Part shown: positions 27,806 to 37,712 of the stretch, piece after piece
How the letters are laid out: each line of letters begins with the position of its first letter
Position numbering within the stretch: position 1 is the stretch's first letter
Assembly: GCF_013520985.1 (NCBI RefSeq)
Contig: NZ_JACDTY010000003.1
Coordinates: 310,001 to 374,000 of the forward strand
Direction: 5' to 3'
Source: Mesorhizobium neociceri
GTDB taxonomy: Bacteria > Pseudomonadota > Alphaproteobacteria > Rhizobiales > Rhizobiaceae
Length of the DNA: 64,000 nucleotides
Made by a program: the position numbers and the translations under genes
Notes under the pieces: generated by a model
Told to the model about the DNA's origin: nothing
Seen by the model: only the letters and a program-made list of their open reading frames with translations
Databases searched by the model: none

Positions 27806-29096
27806 GCGCCAGCCTCAGCGGCATGAACAGCGCCTTGCCCTTGCGGCCGCTGGCTTCCCTGATCCTGGCCGTCCAGTCCTTCCAGACGGTGCCGGTCCAT
27901 GGCTCTTCCGGCAACAGGTCGAAGGCCTGCTGCAGGAAGTCGCGGTCTTCGTCGGAAAATTCCGGCGCCGGCTGCGGGCCGTCGGCAAGGATACGCCACC
28001 AGGCAACCGCGTCGCTCAGCCGGTCGATATTGCCGCGCACCGCCAGCCAGAACGGCTCGGCCTTGTCGCCGGAGATGCCGAGCACGATCAGCCGGTCCTG
28101 CGCCTCGGCAAACGGCATATGGTGCATGAGCGCGCGGTTGAGCACGAACAGCTCGTCCGGGTCGAATTTGGCCGCCGATTTCGATGTGGCGGCAGGATCG
28201 AAGCGCTCGGCCAGTGCCGGCATGTCATGCATGGCCGCGACATTTTCCGAGGTGCCGACAAGCACGGCGAGCGAAGCGACCGCCATCGGTTCGATGCCAT
28301 CCTCGCGCAGGCTCGCTATGGACAGCGCGCCGCTACGCTTCGACAGCCCTTCGCCCGAGGCCGTGGTCAAAAGATTGTGGTGGCCGAAGACCGGCGGCTC
28401 AGCGCCCAGCGCCTTGAACAGCGCGATCTGCACGCCGGTGTTGGTGACGTGGTCGTCGCCGCGAATGACGTGGCTGACGCCCATCTCGATGTCGTCCACC
28501 ACCGACGGCAGCGTGTAGAGATAGGTGCCGTCCTCGCGCCGCAGCACGGGATCGGACAGCGAGGCGAGATCGACAGTCTCCTCGCCGCGCACCAGGTCGT
28601 TCCAGTGCACTTCGGTGCGCTCCGGCTGCAGCGGATCGCTGCTGAAGTTGGGCAGCAGAAAGCGCCAGTGCGGCCGGCGGCCGTCGGATCGGTACTCGGC
28701 GACCTGTTGCTGCGAAAGCGTCAGCGCCTCGCGGCCATAGACCGGCGGTAGGCCGCGCGTGCGGCGCACCTTGCGGCGCAAATCGAGCTCTTCAGGGGTT
28801 TCGTAGCAGGGATAGAGCACGCCTGCCGCCTGCAGCCGTTCAACCACCTCGTCGTAAGCCTCGAAGCGCCGCGACTGGTATTCGGTGGCGTCGGGAAAAA
28901 TCCCCAGCCAGTGCAGGTCGTAGAGGATGGCGTCGGAGAATTCCTGCTTCGAGCGGGCAATGTCGGTGTCGTCGAAGCGCTGGATGAAGCGACCCTTGTT
29001 GTTCATGGCAAACAGCCAGTTGAACAAGGCGGTGCGCGCATTGCCGATATGAATGCGGCCGGTTGGTGAGGGGGCAAAACGGACGGTAACTGTCAT
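27723..29096 (-). CDS. gltX: glutamyl-tRNA synthetase
   Basis: A 457-residue class I aminoacyl-tRNA synthetase that charges tRNA-Glu. HIGH appears as HIGN in [18 protein letters not shown] at the N-terminus, and KMSKS appears as LSKRSG. The conserved [11 protein letters not shown] segment is present. The start ATG at 29096 places the first motif normally; the frame is open to 29216 but that extension has no family likeness. Rhizobia normally carry two GltX genes; this is one of them. Its 3' end overlaps the DUF2865 gene. Confidence 0.95.
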   Translation of the reverse strand: MTVTVRFAPSPTGRIHIGNARTALFNWLFAMNNKGRFIQRFDDTDIARSKQEFSDAILYDLHWLGIFPDATEYQSRRFEAYDEVVERLQAAGVLYPCYETPEELDLRRKVRRTRGLPPVYGREALTLSQQQVAEYRSDGRRPHWRFLLPNFSSDPLQPERTEVHWNDLVRGEETVDLASLSDPVLRREDGTYLYTLPSVVDDIEMGVSHVIRGDDHVTNTGVQIALFKALGAEPPVFGHHNLLTTASGEGLSKRSGALSIASLREDGIEPMAVASLAVLVGTSENVAAMHDMPALAERFDPAATSKSAAKFDPDELFVLNRALMHHMPFAEAQDRLIVLGISGDKAEPFWLAVRGNIDRLSDAVAWWRILADGPQPAPEFSDEDRDFLQQAFDLLPEEPWTGTVWKDWTARIREASGRKGKALFMPLRLALTGLASGPELADLLPLLGREGTLARRP

Positions 29097-29175
29097 GGGC
29101 GGGGCGTAACGGATGCTCTTAGAATTGACAAGACGCGCCCCCGCGCGACGCCAAAGACATAATGCACGCCAGCTA

Positions 29176-29202
29176 AAATGAAAAGGCCGCAAAAGGACGG
29201 CC
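29176..29202 (-). terminator. Terminator of the DHFR-like gene (minus strand)
   Basis: Read on the minus strand, a hairpin with arms GGCCG and CGGCC is followed by TTTTCATTTT. It lies 64 bases beyond the stop of the DHFR-like gene and separates it from gltX. Confidence 0.65.
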
Positions 29203-29265
29203 GACAGCCCGTTCACCTGCCCCGACTGATCGCGCCGGCGCGAACAGTCCGACGGGGTTGCGTGA

Positions 29266-29796
29266 TTAAGCAGGAACGTACGTCAACCTGACTGTATCCT
29301 CGCCAATTCGATCGCTGGCCAAAAGGCGAAGCGGTGGCCGCGGGCCGGCGAAGAATGGCTTGCCGCGGCCAAGCACGACGGGGTGGAGGTAGAGCCGATA
29401 CTCATCGATAAGACCGAAGTCGGTCAGGCTTCGGGCCAAGTCTGGTCCGGAAATCGCAATCTCTCCAACCAGCTGAGCCTTCAGCCCGCGGATCGTCCCC
29501 TCGATGTCATCTCTGACAAGCGTGGCGTTCGGTCCGACTGACTTCAACGAGCGTGACACGACCCACTTTGGTTGGTTGCGCCACGCCTCGGCGAACTCAC
29601 GTTGCTCTTCGCTCCACTCAGGAAGGTCATCGTCCCAATATCGCATGACCTCATACATGCGGCGGCCGTACACACTGCCCGTCAGGCTGCGCACGTGCTC
29701 TATCCAGTGATGAAAGATTGCGACGGCGGACGGGATTTCCAGGTGGTCGACGTAGCCGTCCAGGGACTGGTTCATTCCAAAGACGAGCTTGGCCAT
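29266..29796 (-). CDS. Dihydrofolate reductase-like (RibD C-terminal domain) family protein
   Basis: A 176-residue protein starting [16 protein letters not shown], the N-terminal strand and loop typical of the RibD-C/DHFR fold, with [11 protein letters not shown] (GRxTYE-like) near residue 44 and [12 protein letters not shown] holding the nucleotide-binding glycine. The family includes YyaP/YwjB-like proteins of unknown substrate, so a true DHFR role should not be assumed. It is monocistronic. Confidence 0.85.
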   Translation of the reverse strand: MAKLVFGMNQSLDGYVDHLEIPSAVAIFHHWIEHVRSLTGSVYGRRMYEVMRYWDDDLPEWSEEQREFAEAWRNQPKWVVSRSLKSVGPNATLVRDDIEGTIRGLKAQLVGEIAISGPDLARSLTDFGLIDEYRLYLHPVVLGRGKPFFAGPRPPLRLLASDRIGEDTVRLTYVPA

Positions 29797-30125
29797 GCTG
29801 CAAAGTCTCCATCCCCCGGGGTCAGCGTCTATCCGCCAGCATTCACCCCTCGCCGCGACGCCAACCCAAGTGCATCCGTCTGCCGCTGCGTCAAGTTTTT
29901 TTCAAAAAGATCCGGAATCGGGTTACGCAGGCACGCCGGCGATACTGCGATGCCTCATCGGGTTGGCGCACGAGCGCGGAATTGGCCTGCCGGGCCCGCA
30001 AGCCGCGCGAAAGCCGGCTTCGGAATCGGGTCCAAGCGAATTCGGCGCAGACCGTTTTCTGTCCCCGTTATCCACATATGTGACACACAAGATGTTGGGG
30101 TCACAAAAGCTACGCAAACGAATCC
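29797..30125. other. Long intergenic stretch, first part: DnaA box and palindrome
   Basis: No convincing gene is found. An exact DnaA-box consensus TTATCCACA lies at 30068-30076, overlapping the palindrome CACATATGTG (30073-30082). A T7/A5 tract sits near 29894. The rest is plain GC-rich sequence. Small open frames here lack ribosome sites and coding character. Confidence 0.5.
30068..30076 (+). promoter_or_regulatory. DnaA box
   Basis: An exact 9-base match to TTATCCACA. A single box does not make an origin. Its position, 545 bases before nrdJ, could matter because DnaA controls nucleotide-reductase genes in some bacteria (nrdAB in E. coli and Caulobacter). Confidence 0.45.
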
Positions 30126-30210
30126 TTGACGACGCAAACCGAGTCGCCTTTTATGTGCCATGTGCTCTTGTTGAGGGCGCGACCGGAGAGTTCAGAGCCC
30201 GGTCTTTTTT
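30126..30210 (+). ncRNA. Candidate small RNA with own promoter and terminator
   Basis: A -35-like TTGACG (30126-30131) and a -10-like TTTTAT (30149-30154) are spaced by 17 bases. About 30 bases further on, a hairpin with arms GACCGG (30181-30186) and CCGGTC (30199-30204) is followed by six T residues. The predicted transcript is only about 50 bases, from near 30161 to 30210. It could instead be a leader attenuator, as the terminator is followed by 120 bases before the nrdJ promoter region. Confidence 0.35.
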
Positions 30211-30312
30211 CCCGGATTTTGTGCGTTTTTGCCCAGATTTCCGCCTGTTTACGAGGCTGGCGGAAGCGTTGGGATCGTGGGGCTTGGGGTGACGAAAGGG
30301 AGAATTGTCGGA

Positions 30313-30341
30313 CTGGAAAAAATCATCTGTTAACACTATAT
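30313..30341 (+). promoter_or_regulatory. Candidate nrdJ promoter
   Basis: A -35-like CTGGAA (30313-30318) and -10-like CTATAT (30336-30341) are 17 bases apart. The -10 lies inside the first NrdR box, as expected for a promoter repressed by NrdR. Transcription from it would give a leader of about 265 bases. Confidence 0.45.
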
Positions 30342-30377
30342 TTAGTGTTTGCAGGCAGTCTCGACGCTAGATAGTGT
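30333..30377. promoter_or_regulatory. Tandem NrdR boxes upstream of nrdJ
   Basis: The first box, ACACTATATTTAGTGT (30333-30348), is almost perfectly palindromic and matches the NrdR consensus. The second (30362-30377, ending CTAGATAGTGT) is weaker on its left half. They are 29 bases apart, close to three helical turns, the usual arrangement for cooperative NrdR binding. NrdR is the ATP/dATP-sensing repressor of ribonucleotide reductase genes. Confidence 0.8.
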
Positions 30378-30613
30378 GAACCTCCCTCGAACGAGGGAAT
30401 CGATCAAAGTTTCAGTTGAGGGACCCGCAAGGGTCGGTCTGCAGCCCGGGCAAACGCTTGGTAAGGCGTATTGCTGTCTGCATGCCGGCGCCTGCGAAAA
30501 GGAGAGTGCCGGCGTTGCTCGCAATGCCGGCAAACGGCGGACCGCGTTTTTCAGCTTGTGGGGCAGAAATCCCTGGGGAAAAGCGCTATATATAGACAAA
30601 AGGGACCGGACCA
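30349..30613 (+). ncRNA. Structured 5' leader of nrdJ (unassigned)
   Basis: Several local hairpins can be read in a row. CCCTCG/CGAGGG lies at 30384-30397. GACCC/GGGTC with a GCAA tetraloop lies at 30422-30435. ACGCTT/AGGCGT with a GGTA loop lies near 30454. Three TGCCGGC-type blocks lie around 30483-30530, with room for alternative pairing. No cobalamin-riboswitch core (such as a GCCACTG box) is visible. Near the start codon the sequence CTATATATAG (30586-30595) repeats the core of the NrdR box. It may be a regulatory leader; the class is unknown to me. Confidence 0.4.
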
Positions 30614-33600
30614 ATGCGCATCGAGCGTCGTTTCACCAAGCAAGGGCAATCGGCTTACGCGGAGATCGAATTCCGCAAGGCGCTTTCGGAGATCAAGAAT
30701 CCGGATGGCTCGGTGGTGTTCCGTCTCGATAACATCGATGTGCCGGCGCAATTCTCGCAGGTTGCCGCCGACATTCTGGCGCAGAAGTACTTTCGCAAGG
30801 CCGGCGTCCCGGCGCGCCTGAAGAAGGTCGAGGAGAACGACGTCCCCTCCTTCCTGTGGCGCTCCGTCGCCGACGAGGCCGAGCTGGCAAAACTGCCGGA
30901 AGCCGAACGCTACGGTTCCGAGATCGACGCCCGCCAGGTCTTCGACCGGCTGGCCGGCACCTGGACCTACTGGGGCTACAAGGGCGGCTACTTCAAGTCG
31001 GAAGACGACGCGCTCGCCTTCCGTGACGAGCTCGCCTATATGCTGGCCACCCAGCGCGTCGCGCCGAATTCGCCGCAATGGTTCAACACCGGCTTGCACT
31101 GGGCCTATGGCATCGATGGTCCGAGCCAGGGCCACTTCTATGTCGACCCGTTCACCGGCAAGCTGACCAAGTCGAAGTCGTCCTACGAGCATCCGCAGCC
31201 GCATGCCTGCTTCATCCAGGGCGTGCAGGACGATCTCGTCAACGAAGGCGGCATCATGGACCTGTGGGTGCGTGAAGCGCGGCTGTTCAAATACGGCTCG
31301 GGCACCGGCTCGAACTTCTCGCTGCTGCGCGGCGAAGGCGAAAAGCTGTCCGGCGGTGGCCGATCGTCCGGCCTGATGAGCTTCCTCAAGATCGGCGATC
31401 GCGCGGCGGGCGCCATCAAGTCGGGCGGCACGACGCGTCGTGCAGCCAAGATGGTCATTGTCGACGCCGACCATCCCGATATCGAGGAATTCATCGACTG
31501 GAAGGTCAATGAGGAGCAGAAGGTCGCCTCGCTGGTGACCGGCTCCAAGATCGTCAAGAAGCATCTCGAAGCGATCATGAAGGCCGGCATCAACTGCGAA
31601 GGCCATGATGACGACTGCTTCGACCCGTCGATCAACACCGCGCTGAAGCGCGAGATCAAGGCGGCCAAGAAGTCGGCGGTGCCGGAGAACTACATCTACC
31701 GCGTCATCCAGTTCGCCAAGCAGGGCTACATCTCGATGTCGTTCAAGACATACGACACCGACTGGGATTCCGACGCCTACCTCACCGTCTCCGGCCAGAA
31801 CTCCAACAATTCGGTGTCGCTTAAGGACAATTTCCTGCGCGCCGTCGAGGACGATGCCGACTGGCACCTGACCGCCCGCAAGGACGGCAAGGTGCTGAAG
31901 ACGCTGAAGGCACGCGACCTGTGGGAAAAGATCGGCTACGCCGCCTGGGCGTCGGCTGACCCGGGCCTGCATTTCAACACGACGATGAACGACTGGCACA
32001 CCTGCGCTTCGGCCGGTGCGATCCGGGCCTCCAACCCGTGCTCGGAATACATGTTCCTCGACGACACGGCCTGTAATCTCGCCTCGATCAACCTTTTGCC
32101 CTACCGCAATGCCGACGGCACGATCGACATCGCTGCCTATGAGCACACGGTGCGGCTGTGGACCGTGGTTCTCGAAATCTCGGTGATGATGGCGCAGTTC
32201 CCGTCGAAGGAGATCGCCAAGCAGTCCTATGAATACCGCACGCTCGGCCTCGGCTATGCCAACATTGGCGGCCTGCTGATGACGTCTGGCATTCCCTATG
32301 ACTCCGACGAGGGCCGCGCCATCTGCGCCGCGCTCACCGCCATCATGACTGGCGTCGCCTATGCCACTTCGGCCGAGATGGCGTCCGAACTCGGCGCCTT
32401 CGCCGATTACGACCGCAATGCGCAGAACATGCTGCGCGTCATGCGCAACCATCGCCGCGCTGCCTACGGTGAAAAGGGCGGCTACGAGAAGCTCGCCGTC
32501 AATCCGGTGCCGTTGGTCGCTTCCGACCTGAAGCAGCAGGATCTGGCCTCGCACGCCAAGGCCGCCTGGGACCGCGCCATCGAGCTCGGCGAAGAGCATG
32601 GCTACCGCAATGCGCAAGCAACCGTCATCGCGCCGACCGGCACGATCGGCCTGGTCATGGATTGCGACACCACCGGCATCGAGCCCGACTTCGCCCTGGT
32701 GAAGTTCAAGAAGCTTGCCGGCGGCGGCTACTTCAAGATCATCAACCGCGCCGTGCCGGAAGCGCTGCGCACGCTGGGTTACTCTGAAAGCCAGATCGCC
32801 GAGATCGAGGCCTATGCGGTCGGTCACGGCAACATGAACCAGGCGCCGGCGGTCAATCCCGGCTCGCTCAAGGCCAAGGGCTTCACCGATGAGAAGATCG
32901 CGGCGCTCAATGCGGCGCTGAAGTCGGCCTTCGACATCAAGTTCGTCTTCAACCAGTGGACGCTCGGCGCCGACTGGGTGAAGGAGACGTTCGGCTTCAC
33001 CGACGAACAGCTCAACGATTTCTCGTTCGAGATGCTGCCGGCGCTGGGCTTCTCCAAGAAGGACATCGAAGCCGCCAACATCCATGTTTGCGGTGCGATG
33101 ACGCTGGAAGGTGCGCCCTTCATCAAGCCCGAGCACCTGGCGGTGTTCGATTGCGCCAGCCCGTGCGGCAAGATCGGCAAGCGCTCGCTTTCGATCAACA
33201 GCCACATCCAGATGATGGCGGCGGCACAGCCCTTCATCTCCGGCGCCATCTCCAAGACCATCAACATGCCCAACGATGCGACGGTGGAAGACGCCAAGGG
33301 CGCCTACATGCTGTCGTGGAAGCTGGCGCTGAAGGCCAACGCGCTCTACCGCGACGGCTCCAAGCTGTCACAGCCGCTGAACTCCTCGCTGCTCGCCGAT
33401 GGCGAGGAGGACGAGGATGACATGGTCGAGCAGTTGATCCAGGCGCCGGCAGCAGCGCGCGCGGCGCAGATCACCGAGCGGATCGTCGAGCGCATCATCG
33501 AGCGCGTCTCGCGCGAGCAGGAGAAGCTGCCGGGACGCCGCAAGGGCTACACCCAGAAGGCCAAGATCGGTGGCAACACCATCTTCCTGCGCACCGGCGA

Positions 33601-34393
33601 ATATGATGATGGCCGTCTCGGCGAGATATTCATCGACATGAACAAGGAAGGCGCCACGCTGCGCGGCCTGCTCAACAACTTCGCCATCGCCATCTCGCTC
33701 GGCCTGCAATACGGCGTGCCGCTCGACGAATATGTGCACGCCTTCACCTTCACCAAGTTCGAGCCCGCCGGCATGGTCCAGGGCAACGACGCCATCAAGA
33801 GCGCGACGTCGATCCTCGACTACGTGTTCCGCGAACTCGCCATCTCCTATCTCGGCCGCAACGACCTCGCCCATGTCGATCAGTCGGACTTTTCCAACAC
33901 AGCATTGGGTCGCGGCATCAGCGAAGGCAAGACCGACGCGGTCTCCAAGGGCCTGACGCGCGGCGCCTCGCCGGTGAAGCTGGTGTCGCGGGTGACCGGC
34001 AGCGAGCCGAAGGGCTTTGCCGGCGCCGGCACCCCTGCCCGCTCGGCGCCCACCGCTTTCTCCGGCTCGAATGTGCTGGCGCTGAAGCCGGCCAGCGACG
34101 AGGCGGTCGCCTACAAGCGCGACTATGAGGAGCGGGCCAAGGAATTGGCCGAGGACATCGCCTTCGAGGAGGTTGTGGAAGCGGCTTCCACCGACGCCAC
34201 CGCGGCGCTGTTCACCGATGCCGCGGCCAATGAAGCTGCCGAGGCGAAGAAACTCGCCGCCGACCGCCGCGCCAAGTCGCTGCTCCAAGGCTACACCGGC
34301 AATTCCTGCTCCGAGTGCCAGAACTTTACGATGGTGCGGAATGGGACCTGCGAGAAGTGCGACACCTGCGGCGCCACGAGCGGGTGCAGCTGA
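30614..34393 (+). CDS. nrdJ: Vitamin B12-dependent (class II) ribonucleoside-diphosphate reductase
   Basis: A 1259-residue NrdJ that makes deoxyribonucleotides using adenosylcobalamin, needing no oxygen and no small subunit. Recognisable are the N-terminal region around [21 protein letters not shown], the [21 protein letters not shown] segment with the active-site cysteine and radical-site neighbours, and [19 protein letters not shown]. The C-terminal tail has the redox cysteines [10 protein letters not shown] and CEKCDTCG. Length is usual for rhizobia, where NrdJ is commonly the main reductase. It is preceded by NrdR boxes and a long leader, and followed after 10 bases by an AIPR gene. Confidence 0.97.
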   Translation: MRIERRFTKQGQSAYAEIEFRKALSEIKNPDGSVVFRLDNIDVPAQFSQVAADILAQKYFRKAGVPARLKKVEENDVPSFLWRSVADEAELAKLPEAERYGSEIDARQVFDRLAGTWTYWGYKGGYFKSEDDALAFRDELAYMLATQRVAPNSPQWFNTGLHWAYGIDGPSQGHFYVDPFTGKLTKSKSSYEHPQPHACFIQGVQDDLVNEGGIMDLWVREARLFKYGSGTGSNFSLLRGEGEKLSGGGRSSGLMSFLKIGDRAAGAIKSGGTTRRAAKMVIVDADHPDIEEFIDWKVNEEQKVASLVTGSKIVKKHLEAIMKAGINCEGHDDDCFDPSINTALKREIKAAKKSAVPENYIYRVIQFAKQGYISMSFKTYDTDWDSDAYLTVSGQNSNNSVSLKDNFLRAVEDDADWHLTARKDGKVLKTLKARDLWEKIGYAAWASADPGLHFNTTMNDWHTCASAGAIRASNPCSEYMFLDDTACNLASINLLPYRNADGTIDIAAYEHTVRLWTVVLEISVMMAQFPSKEIAKQSYEYRTLGLGYANIGGLLMTSGIPYDSDEGRAICAALTAIMTGVAYATSAEMASELGAFADYDRNAQNMLRVMRNHRRAAYGEKGGYEKLAVNPVPLVASDLKQQDLASHAKAAWDRAIELGEEHGYRNAQATVIAPTGTIGLVMDCDTTGIEPDFALVKFKKLAGGGYFKIINRAVPEALRTLGYSESQIAEIEAYAVGHGNMNQAPAVNPGSLKAKGFTDEKIAALNAALKSAFDIKFVFNQWTLGADWVKETFGFTDEQLNDFSFEMLPALGFSKKDIEAANIHVCGAMTLEGAPFIKPEHLAVFDCASPCGKIGKRSLSINSHIQMMAAAQPFISGAISKTINMPNDATVEDAKGAYMLSWKLALKANALYRDGSKLSQPLNSSLLADGEEDEDDMVEQLIQAPAAARAAQITERIVERIIERVSREQEKLPGRRKGYTQKAKIGGNTIFLRTGEYDDGRLGEIFIDMNKEGATLRGLLNNFAIAISLGLQYGVPLDEYVHAFTFTKFEPAGMVQGNDAIKSATSILDYVFRELAISYLGRNDLAHVDQSDFSNTALGRGISEGKTDAVSKGLTRGASPVKLVSRVTGSEPKGFAGAGTPARSAPTAFSGSNVLALKPASDEAVAYKRDYEERAKELAEDIAFEEVVEAASTDATAALFTDAAANEAAEAKKLAADRRAKSLLQGYTGNSCSECQNFTMVRNGTCEKCDTCGATSGCS

Positions 34394-34403
34394 GGGGATT
34401 TGA

Positions 34404-36107
34404 TTGAGCCCAAAAGTCGTAAATGCAACGACGCCGACAATCCTAGATTTCGGCGTCGTTGAAAGCGGCATACGGGAACGTGAGAGCGTCAGCGTCTCGC
34501 GCAGCGATGCATTTACCAGACTTGCTTTAGAAACTGTCTTTGGACTACCTCAACCAGAAGTCGACGAGTATATCGTCGACGGCTTTGATGACCGCGGCAT
34601 CGATATTGTCTATATTGATCACGATAATCGCGTAATAAATATCGGGTCATGCAAGACGGTTGTCTCGTATAAGAATTCTCGGAAGAATTTCCCCGGCGAC
34701 GAAATTGATAAAATAATCTCTTTTGTTGAAGACCTCGTTCTTAATCGCGAGGATATGCTTAAAACATGCAACGGCCCTCTAGCTGCAAAAGTTAGGGAAA
34801 TATGGGATATTTTTGCGGAAGAGAGCTATCGGATTTCGGTTCATCTCTTTTCAAACCAGGCCACCCTTCAAAAAGATGCTCACAACCGACTAGTTGACGC
34901 TCTGAGCCGTCACGAAATTGCGCTGTTCGAATATGGATTGTTCGAGCTATCTCATGGTGTCGTAAAGGCCACTAAGCCTCGGTTCAGAAAGAAGATTGTT
35001 CCGTCAGATGATGCCGCGTTCAGCGTAAAAGAGGCCAACAAGCGGGCTGTCATGCTGAAGGTCTCGTTGAAGGAACTGACTCAGTTTCTCAGCGCAGAAA
35101 ATCAAACATTCGATGAGCGATTAATCTGGCAAAACGTTCGATATTTCCTTGGCTTGGACAATGAGGTCAACAGGGAAATCCGCGAAACGTTACTGTCCGG
35201 GCAGGCAAGCGATTTTTGGTTCTTGAACTCCGGTCTTACAATCGTGTGCGAACAGATAGTTTCAGTAGCGAATGGCCGACACCCTATAACGATGGTAAAC
35301 CCTCAGATCGTGAATGGCTGCCAAACCGCGACTGTCATTCATGCGGTTTCGACCGGAACCATGGCCGACCTAGACAACGGCTATGTTCATGTGAAAATCA
35401 TCGAAACGAACGATAGTACATTTATCGAGCGGGTTGCCCTCGCAAGCAACACGCAGAGCCGCATCTTAAATCGCGACTTGAGAGCAAACGACAACATACA
35501 GCGCCAACTTGTCGAGTGTCTCCGGCCCCACAACTATTTCTATGTTAGGAAGCGCGGAGAGAACGCACCTCGTCCAGGAATGAGGATGATCGATGCGGCG
35601 AGAGCAGGCCAACTCGTCCTGGCGTACCTTTGCGGCGAGCCGACAAAGAGCAAAACTAACTCGAACGATATATTTGGCGACCTATATGAGGAGGCATTCA
35701 ATCCTCACGCAGTAACGCCCGAGATAATTATCGCGGCGCACGAATGTTATTCCGTGATCGAGCGCCGCAGAAAAGAAATCCTAGCCTGGCAGGCATCGGT
35801 TACTCGAAATTCCTTTGAGGAATCATGGCTGATCGAAGGCCATTTTCATTTGCTATTCGTCATCGGTGAACTCATGCGTCGAGCTTCCATTCCGTTGTCA
35901 GAGACGACAATAGCTATTGGCTTGATTGAGAAGGCGAGCAGCATCCTAAGGACTTTTGTCGAGCGGAATCAAAAAGTTGCAAACTATCGACTCTTCCGTT
36001 TGGCTAGATCTCGGGAGGAAATCCTGAAGATCATCGACAATAACTCCAAGCCGGATGAGGCTAACCCGGTTCAGATTGAGCTATTCCAACATTTAGGATC
36101 GGCGTAG
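34404..36107 (+). CDS. AIPR family (abortive phage infection) protein
   Basis: A 567-residue protein. The AIPR core is clear: NVRYFLGLDNEVNREIRETL (244-263), FLNSGLTIVC (273-282) and NPQIVNGCQT (299-308). The N-terminus has a degenerate PD-(D/E)XK-like block: GID at 65-67, then INIGSCK ending at Lys84, where relatives usually show QxK, and Glu43 in a preceding helix. The start is TTG at 34404 with GAGGGGA just upstream. Composition is about 40-45% GC by eye against 63-65% in the neighbours, with AT-rich codons such as ATA and TTA, so it is foreign. It fits 10 bases after nrdJ and 3 bases before the convergent gene, with no integrase or partner gene. Confidence 0.88.
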   Translation: MSPKVVNATTPTILDFGVVESGIRERESVSVSRSDAFTRLALETVFGLPQPEVDEYIVDGFDDRGIDIVYIDHDNRVINIGSCKTVVSYKNSRKNFPGDEIDKIISFVEDLVLNREDMLKTCNGPLAAKVREIWDIFAEESYRISVHLFSNQATLQKDAHNRLVDALSRHEIALFEYGLFELSHGVVKATKPRFRKKIVPSDDAAFSVKEANKRAVMLKVSLKELTQFLSAENQTFDERLIWQNVRYFLGLDNEVNREIRETLLSGQASDFWFLNSGLTIVCEQIVSVANGRHPITMVNPQIVNGCQTATVIHAVSTGTMADLDNGYVHVKIIETNDSTFIERVALASNTQSRILNRDLRANDNIQRQLVECLRPHNYFYVRKRGENAPRPGMRMIDAARAGQLVLAYLCGEPTKSKTNSNDIFGDLYEEAFNPHAVTPEIIIAAHECYSVIERRRKEILAWQASVTRNSFEESWLIEGHFHLLFVIGELMRRASIPLSETTIAIGLIEKASSILRTFVERNQKVANYRLFRLARSREEILKIIDNNSKPDEANPVQIELFQHLGSA

Positions 36108-36110
36108 CGC

Positions 36111-36725
36111 CTACTGCACGCGCAGCGTTTGCTCGTCAAACAACGGCTCGTCCTGACCCACCCGCACGAACAGCACCTTCAACCCCTCACCCGCCGGTAC
36201 TTCGAAATACTGGATGCCGTCGGGCATTTCGCCCCAGTCGCCGCAGGGTGGCTCGGGAACGTCGTCATTGGCCAGCGCCTTCAGCTCTTTGGCGTAGGCG
36301 GCGTCGGGGCTGAATGTGTAGCGTTTGACGCCGGCGGGCACGGTGCCCTCGGTGTAGGGCGCCAGCACGCAGCGGGCGCTGACGGCCTTGTCGGTCTTAT
36401 CCAGCAACAGGCGAAGCACTGCGGCCTCGGCGGTTTCGCCTGATTTGATGTCGAAGACCTCGACCAGAGGATCGGGCGCGCCGCCATCGCTGTATTTGAT
36501 GGCGAGAGCGTTGCCGCCGAATTCGAAATGGATATGGCGGAAGCCGAAATCGCAGCGCTGCGCCCAGGCGGCCAGCCCGATAGTCTTGTCGGCCAGCTTT
36601 TCCCAGATGCATTTGTCGATCGGCGGACGCGACGGCGCCGGCTCGTCCGCATGTGCAGCTGCAGATATCGCAGCGGATGCAAACAACGCGCCCGTCCAGA
36701 CAATCGATCTCATGGCGCTATTCAT
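36111..36725 (-). CDS. Exported hypothetical protein
   Basis: A 204-residue protein with a signal peptide (about residues 5-26, SIVWTGALFASAAISAAAHA). The mature part has four cysteines (KCIW, QRCDF, ARCVL, PPCGDW) that may form two disulfides. I do not recognise a domain. It lies 3 bases from the AIPR stop on the other side and is followed upstream by a DUF3592 gene in the same direction, 12 bases away, so they may be co-transcribed. Confidence 0.78.
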   Translation of the reverse strand: MNSAMRSIVWTGALFASAAISAAAHADEPAPSRPPIDKCIWEKLADKTIGLAAWAQRCDFGFRHIHFEFGGNALAIKYSDGGAPDPLVEVFDIKSGETAEAAVLRLLLDKTDKAVSARCVLAPYTEGTVPAGVKRYTFSPDAAYAKELKALANDDVPEPPCGDWGEMPDGIQYFEVPAGEGLKVLFVRVGQDEPLFDEQTLRVQ

Positions 36726-36737
36726 CGCTGCATCCTG

Positions 36738-37712
36738 TCAAAGTGAAGGCACGAGCCCGACCAGCCAGGCCGCAGCACCAATAAAGCCAGCCGAACAGGC
36801 CCACAGCAGCCAGAGCCCGCGCACCCGGCATTCGAGCACCGATGAGGCCGGGTTGGCGGGGTCGTAGTGGACGTCGACCTTGCTGCCTTCGGCGTAGCGT
36901 TGCGACTGGCCCCGAACCAGGGCGGCCAGCGAAGCGGCGACAGCGGCGCCGAAGGTGACGCGGCTGGAAATGTAGCGCCGACCGGCAACCTCATAGCTGT
37001 AGACGATGCGAGACCGAAAGGCGCGGCGCCAGCGTTGGTAGCCGGCATCGATCCCGATCGTCTCAAGTCCCGAAGCATCGATGCGGCCGGCGGCAACCGG
37101 CCATTTTGTCGCCCGCCTTGCAAGCACCTTATGGGCTATTCCCATGAGCAGGATGAACAGGCCCATGAAAAACAGAATCATCGCGATGCCGAGTTTTTCC
37201 GGCTTGTGCAGGAACGGCCTGATCGCCTCCAGAACACCACCGGTGGAAAACACCAACACCGCGGAACCGATCACCAGCCCCGCAGACAGCTTGACCATGA
37301 ATTTGAAGGCGCCGTCCGGCAAGGTGCGCTCGATCACCGCCTTGCTGGGGTCGGCCGGGTTATAAAACACCGTCACCTCGGCGCCTGTCGGAAACTGCGC
37401 CAGGGTTTCATCGACTTCGAAATTGCCGAGATTTTCCTTCACGCTGTAACGCGAGCCGCGATATTTCTTGCCGGCCACCCTGTATTCGAAGGTGATGGCG
37501 GGAAAATTCCGGATTTCGGTGACCTTCTCGCTGTCGGCGCCGACGCCCGAGACCTTCACCTTGCGCGCCTCGACGCGCGACGAGATGATCTTGCCCGGCG
37601 TCGGCAGCCAGTGGCTCATCGCCTGCACCTCGCGCCATTTGACGAACGTGATGAGCGACAGCGCGGCCGCGACCACGCAGAAAAACCCGACGATCAGAAA
37701 TTGCAGTTCCAC
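36738..37712 (-). CDS. DUF3592 membrane protein
   Basis: A 324-residue protein with a GTG start. An N-terminal helix ([20 protein letters not shown]) is followed by a soluble domain with [17 protein letters not shown] and [16 protein letters not shown]. Two central helices then precede a second copy of the same theme ([34 protein letters not shown]) and a last helix. The protein is therefore an internal duplication of the DUF3592 unit, as is common in the family. The function is unknown. Confidence 0.82.
   Translation of the reverse strand: MELQFLIVGFFCVVAAALSLITFVKWREVQAMSHWLPTPGKIISSRVEARKVKVSGVGADSEKVTEIRNFPAITFEYRVAGKKYRGSRYSVKENLGNFEVDETLAQFPTGAEVTVFYNPADPSKAVIERTLPDGAFKFMVKLSAGLVIGSAVLVFSTGGVLEAIRPFLHKPEKLGIAMILFFMGLFILLMGIAHKVLARRATKWPVAAGRIDASGLETIGIDAGYQRWRRAFRSRIVYSYEVAGRRYISSRVTFGAAVAASLAALVRGQSQRYAEGSKVDVHYDPANPASSVLECRVRGLWLLWACSAGFIGAAAWLVGLVPSL

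Noticed and set aside
30061..30085. Replication origin
   Set aside because: Only one DnaA box is present, with no AT-rich unwinding region and no typical origin neighbours.
30349..30613. Cobalamin riboswitch before nrdJ
   Set aside because: Expected from the cofactor need, but the conserved core and the GCCACTG-type box are not present; only generic hairpins are seen.
30551..33205. 884-residue open frame on the minus strand opposite nrdJ
   Set aside because: nrdJ is certain from its motifs. The opposite frame is low-complexity Arg/Gly/Val-rich protein with no recognised domain.
34394..36110. Genomic island with integrase or attachment repeats around the AIPR gene
   Set aside because: The flanks are the intact ends of two host genes with gaps of 10 and 3 bases; no direct repeats, tRNA or recombinase gene were found.
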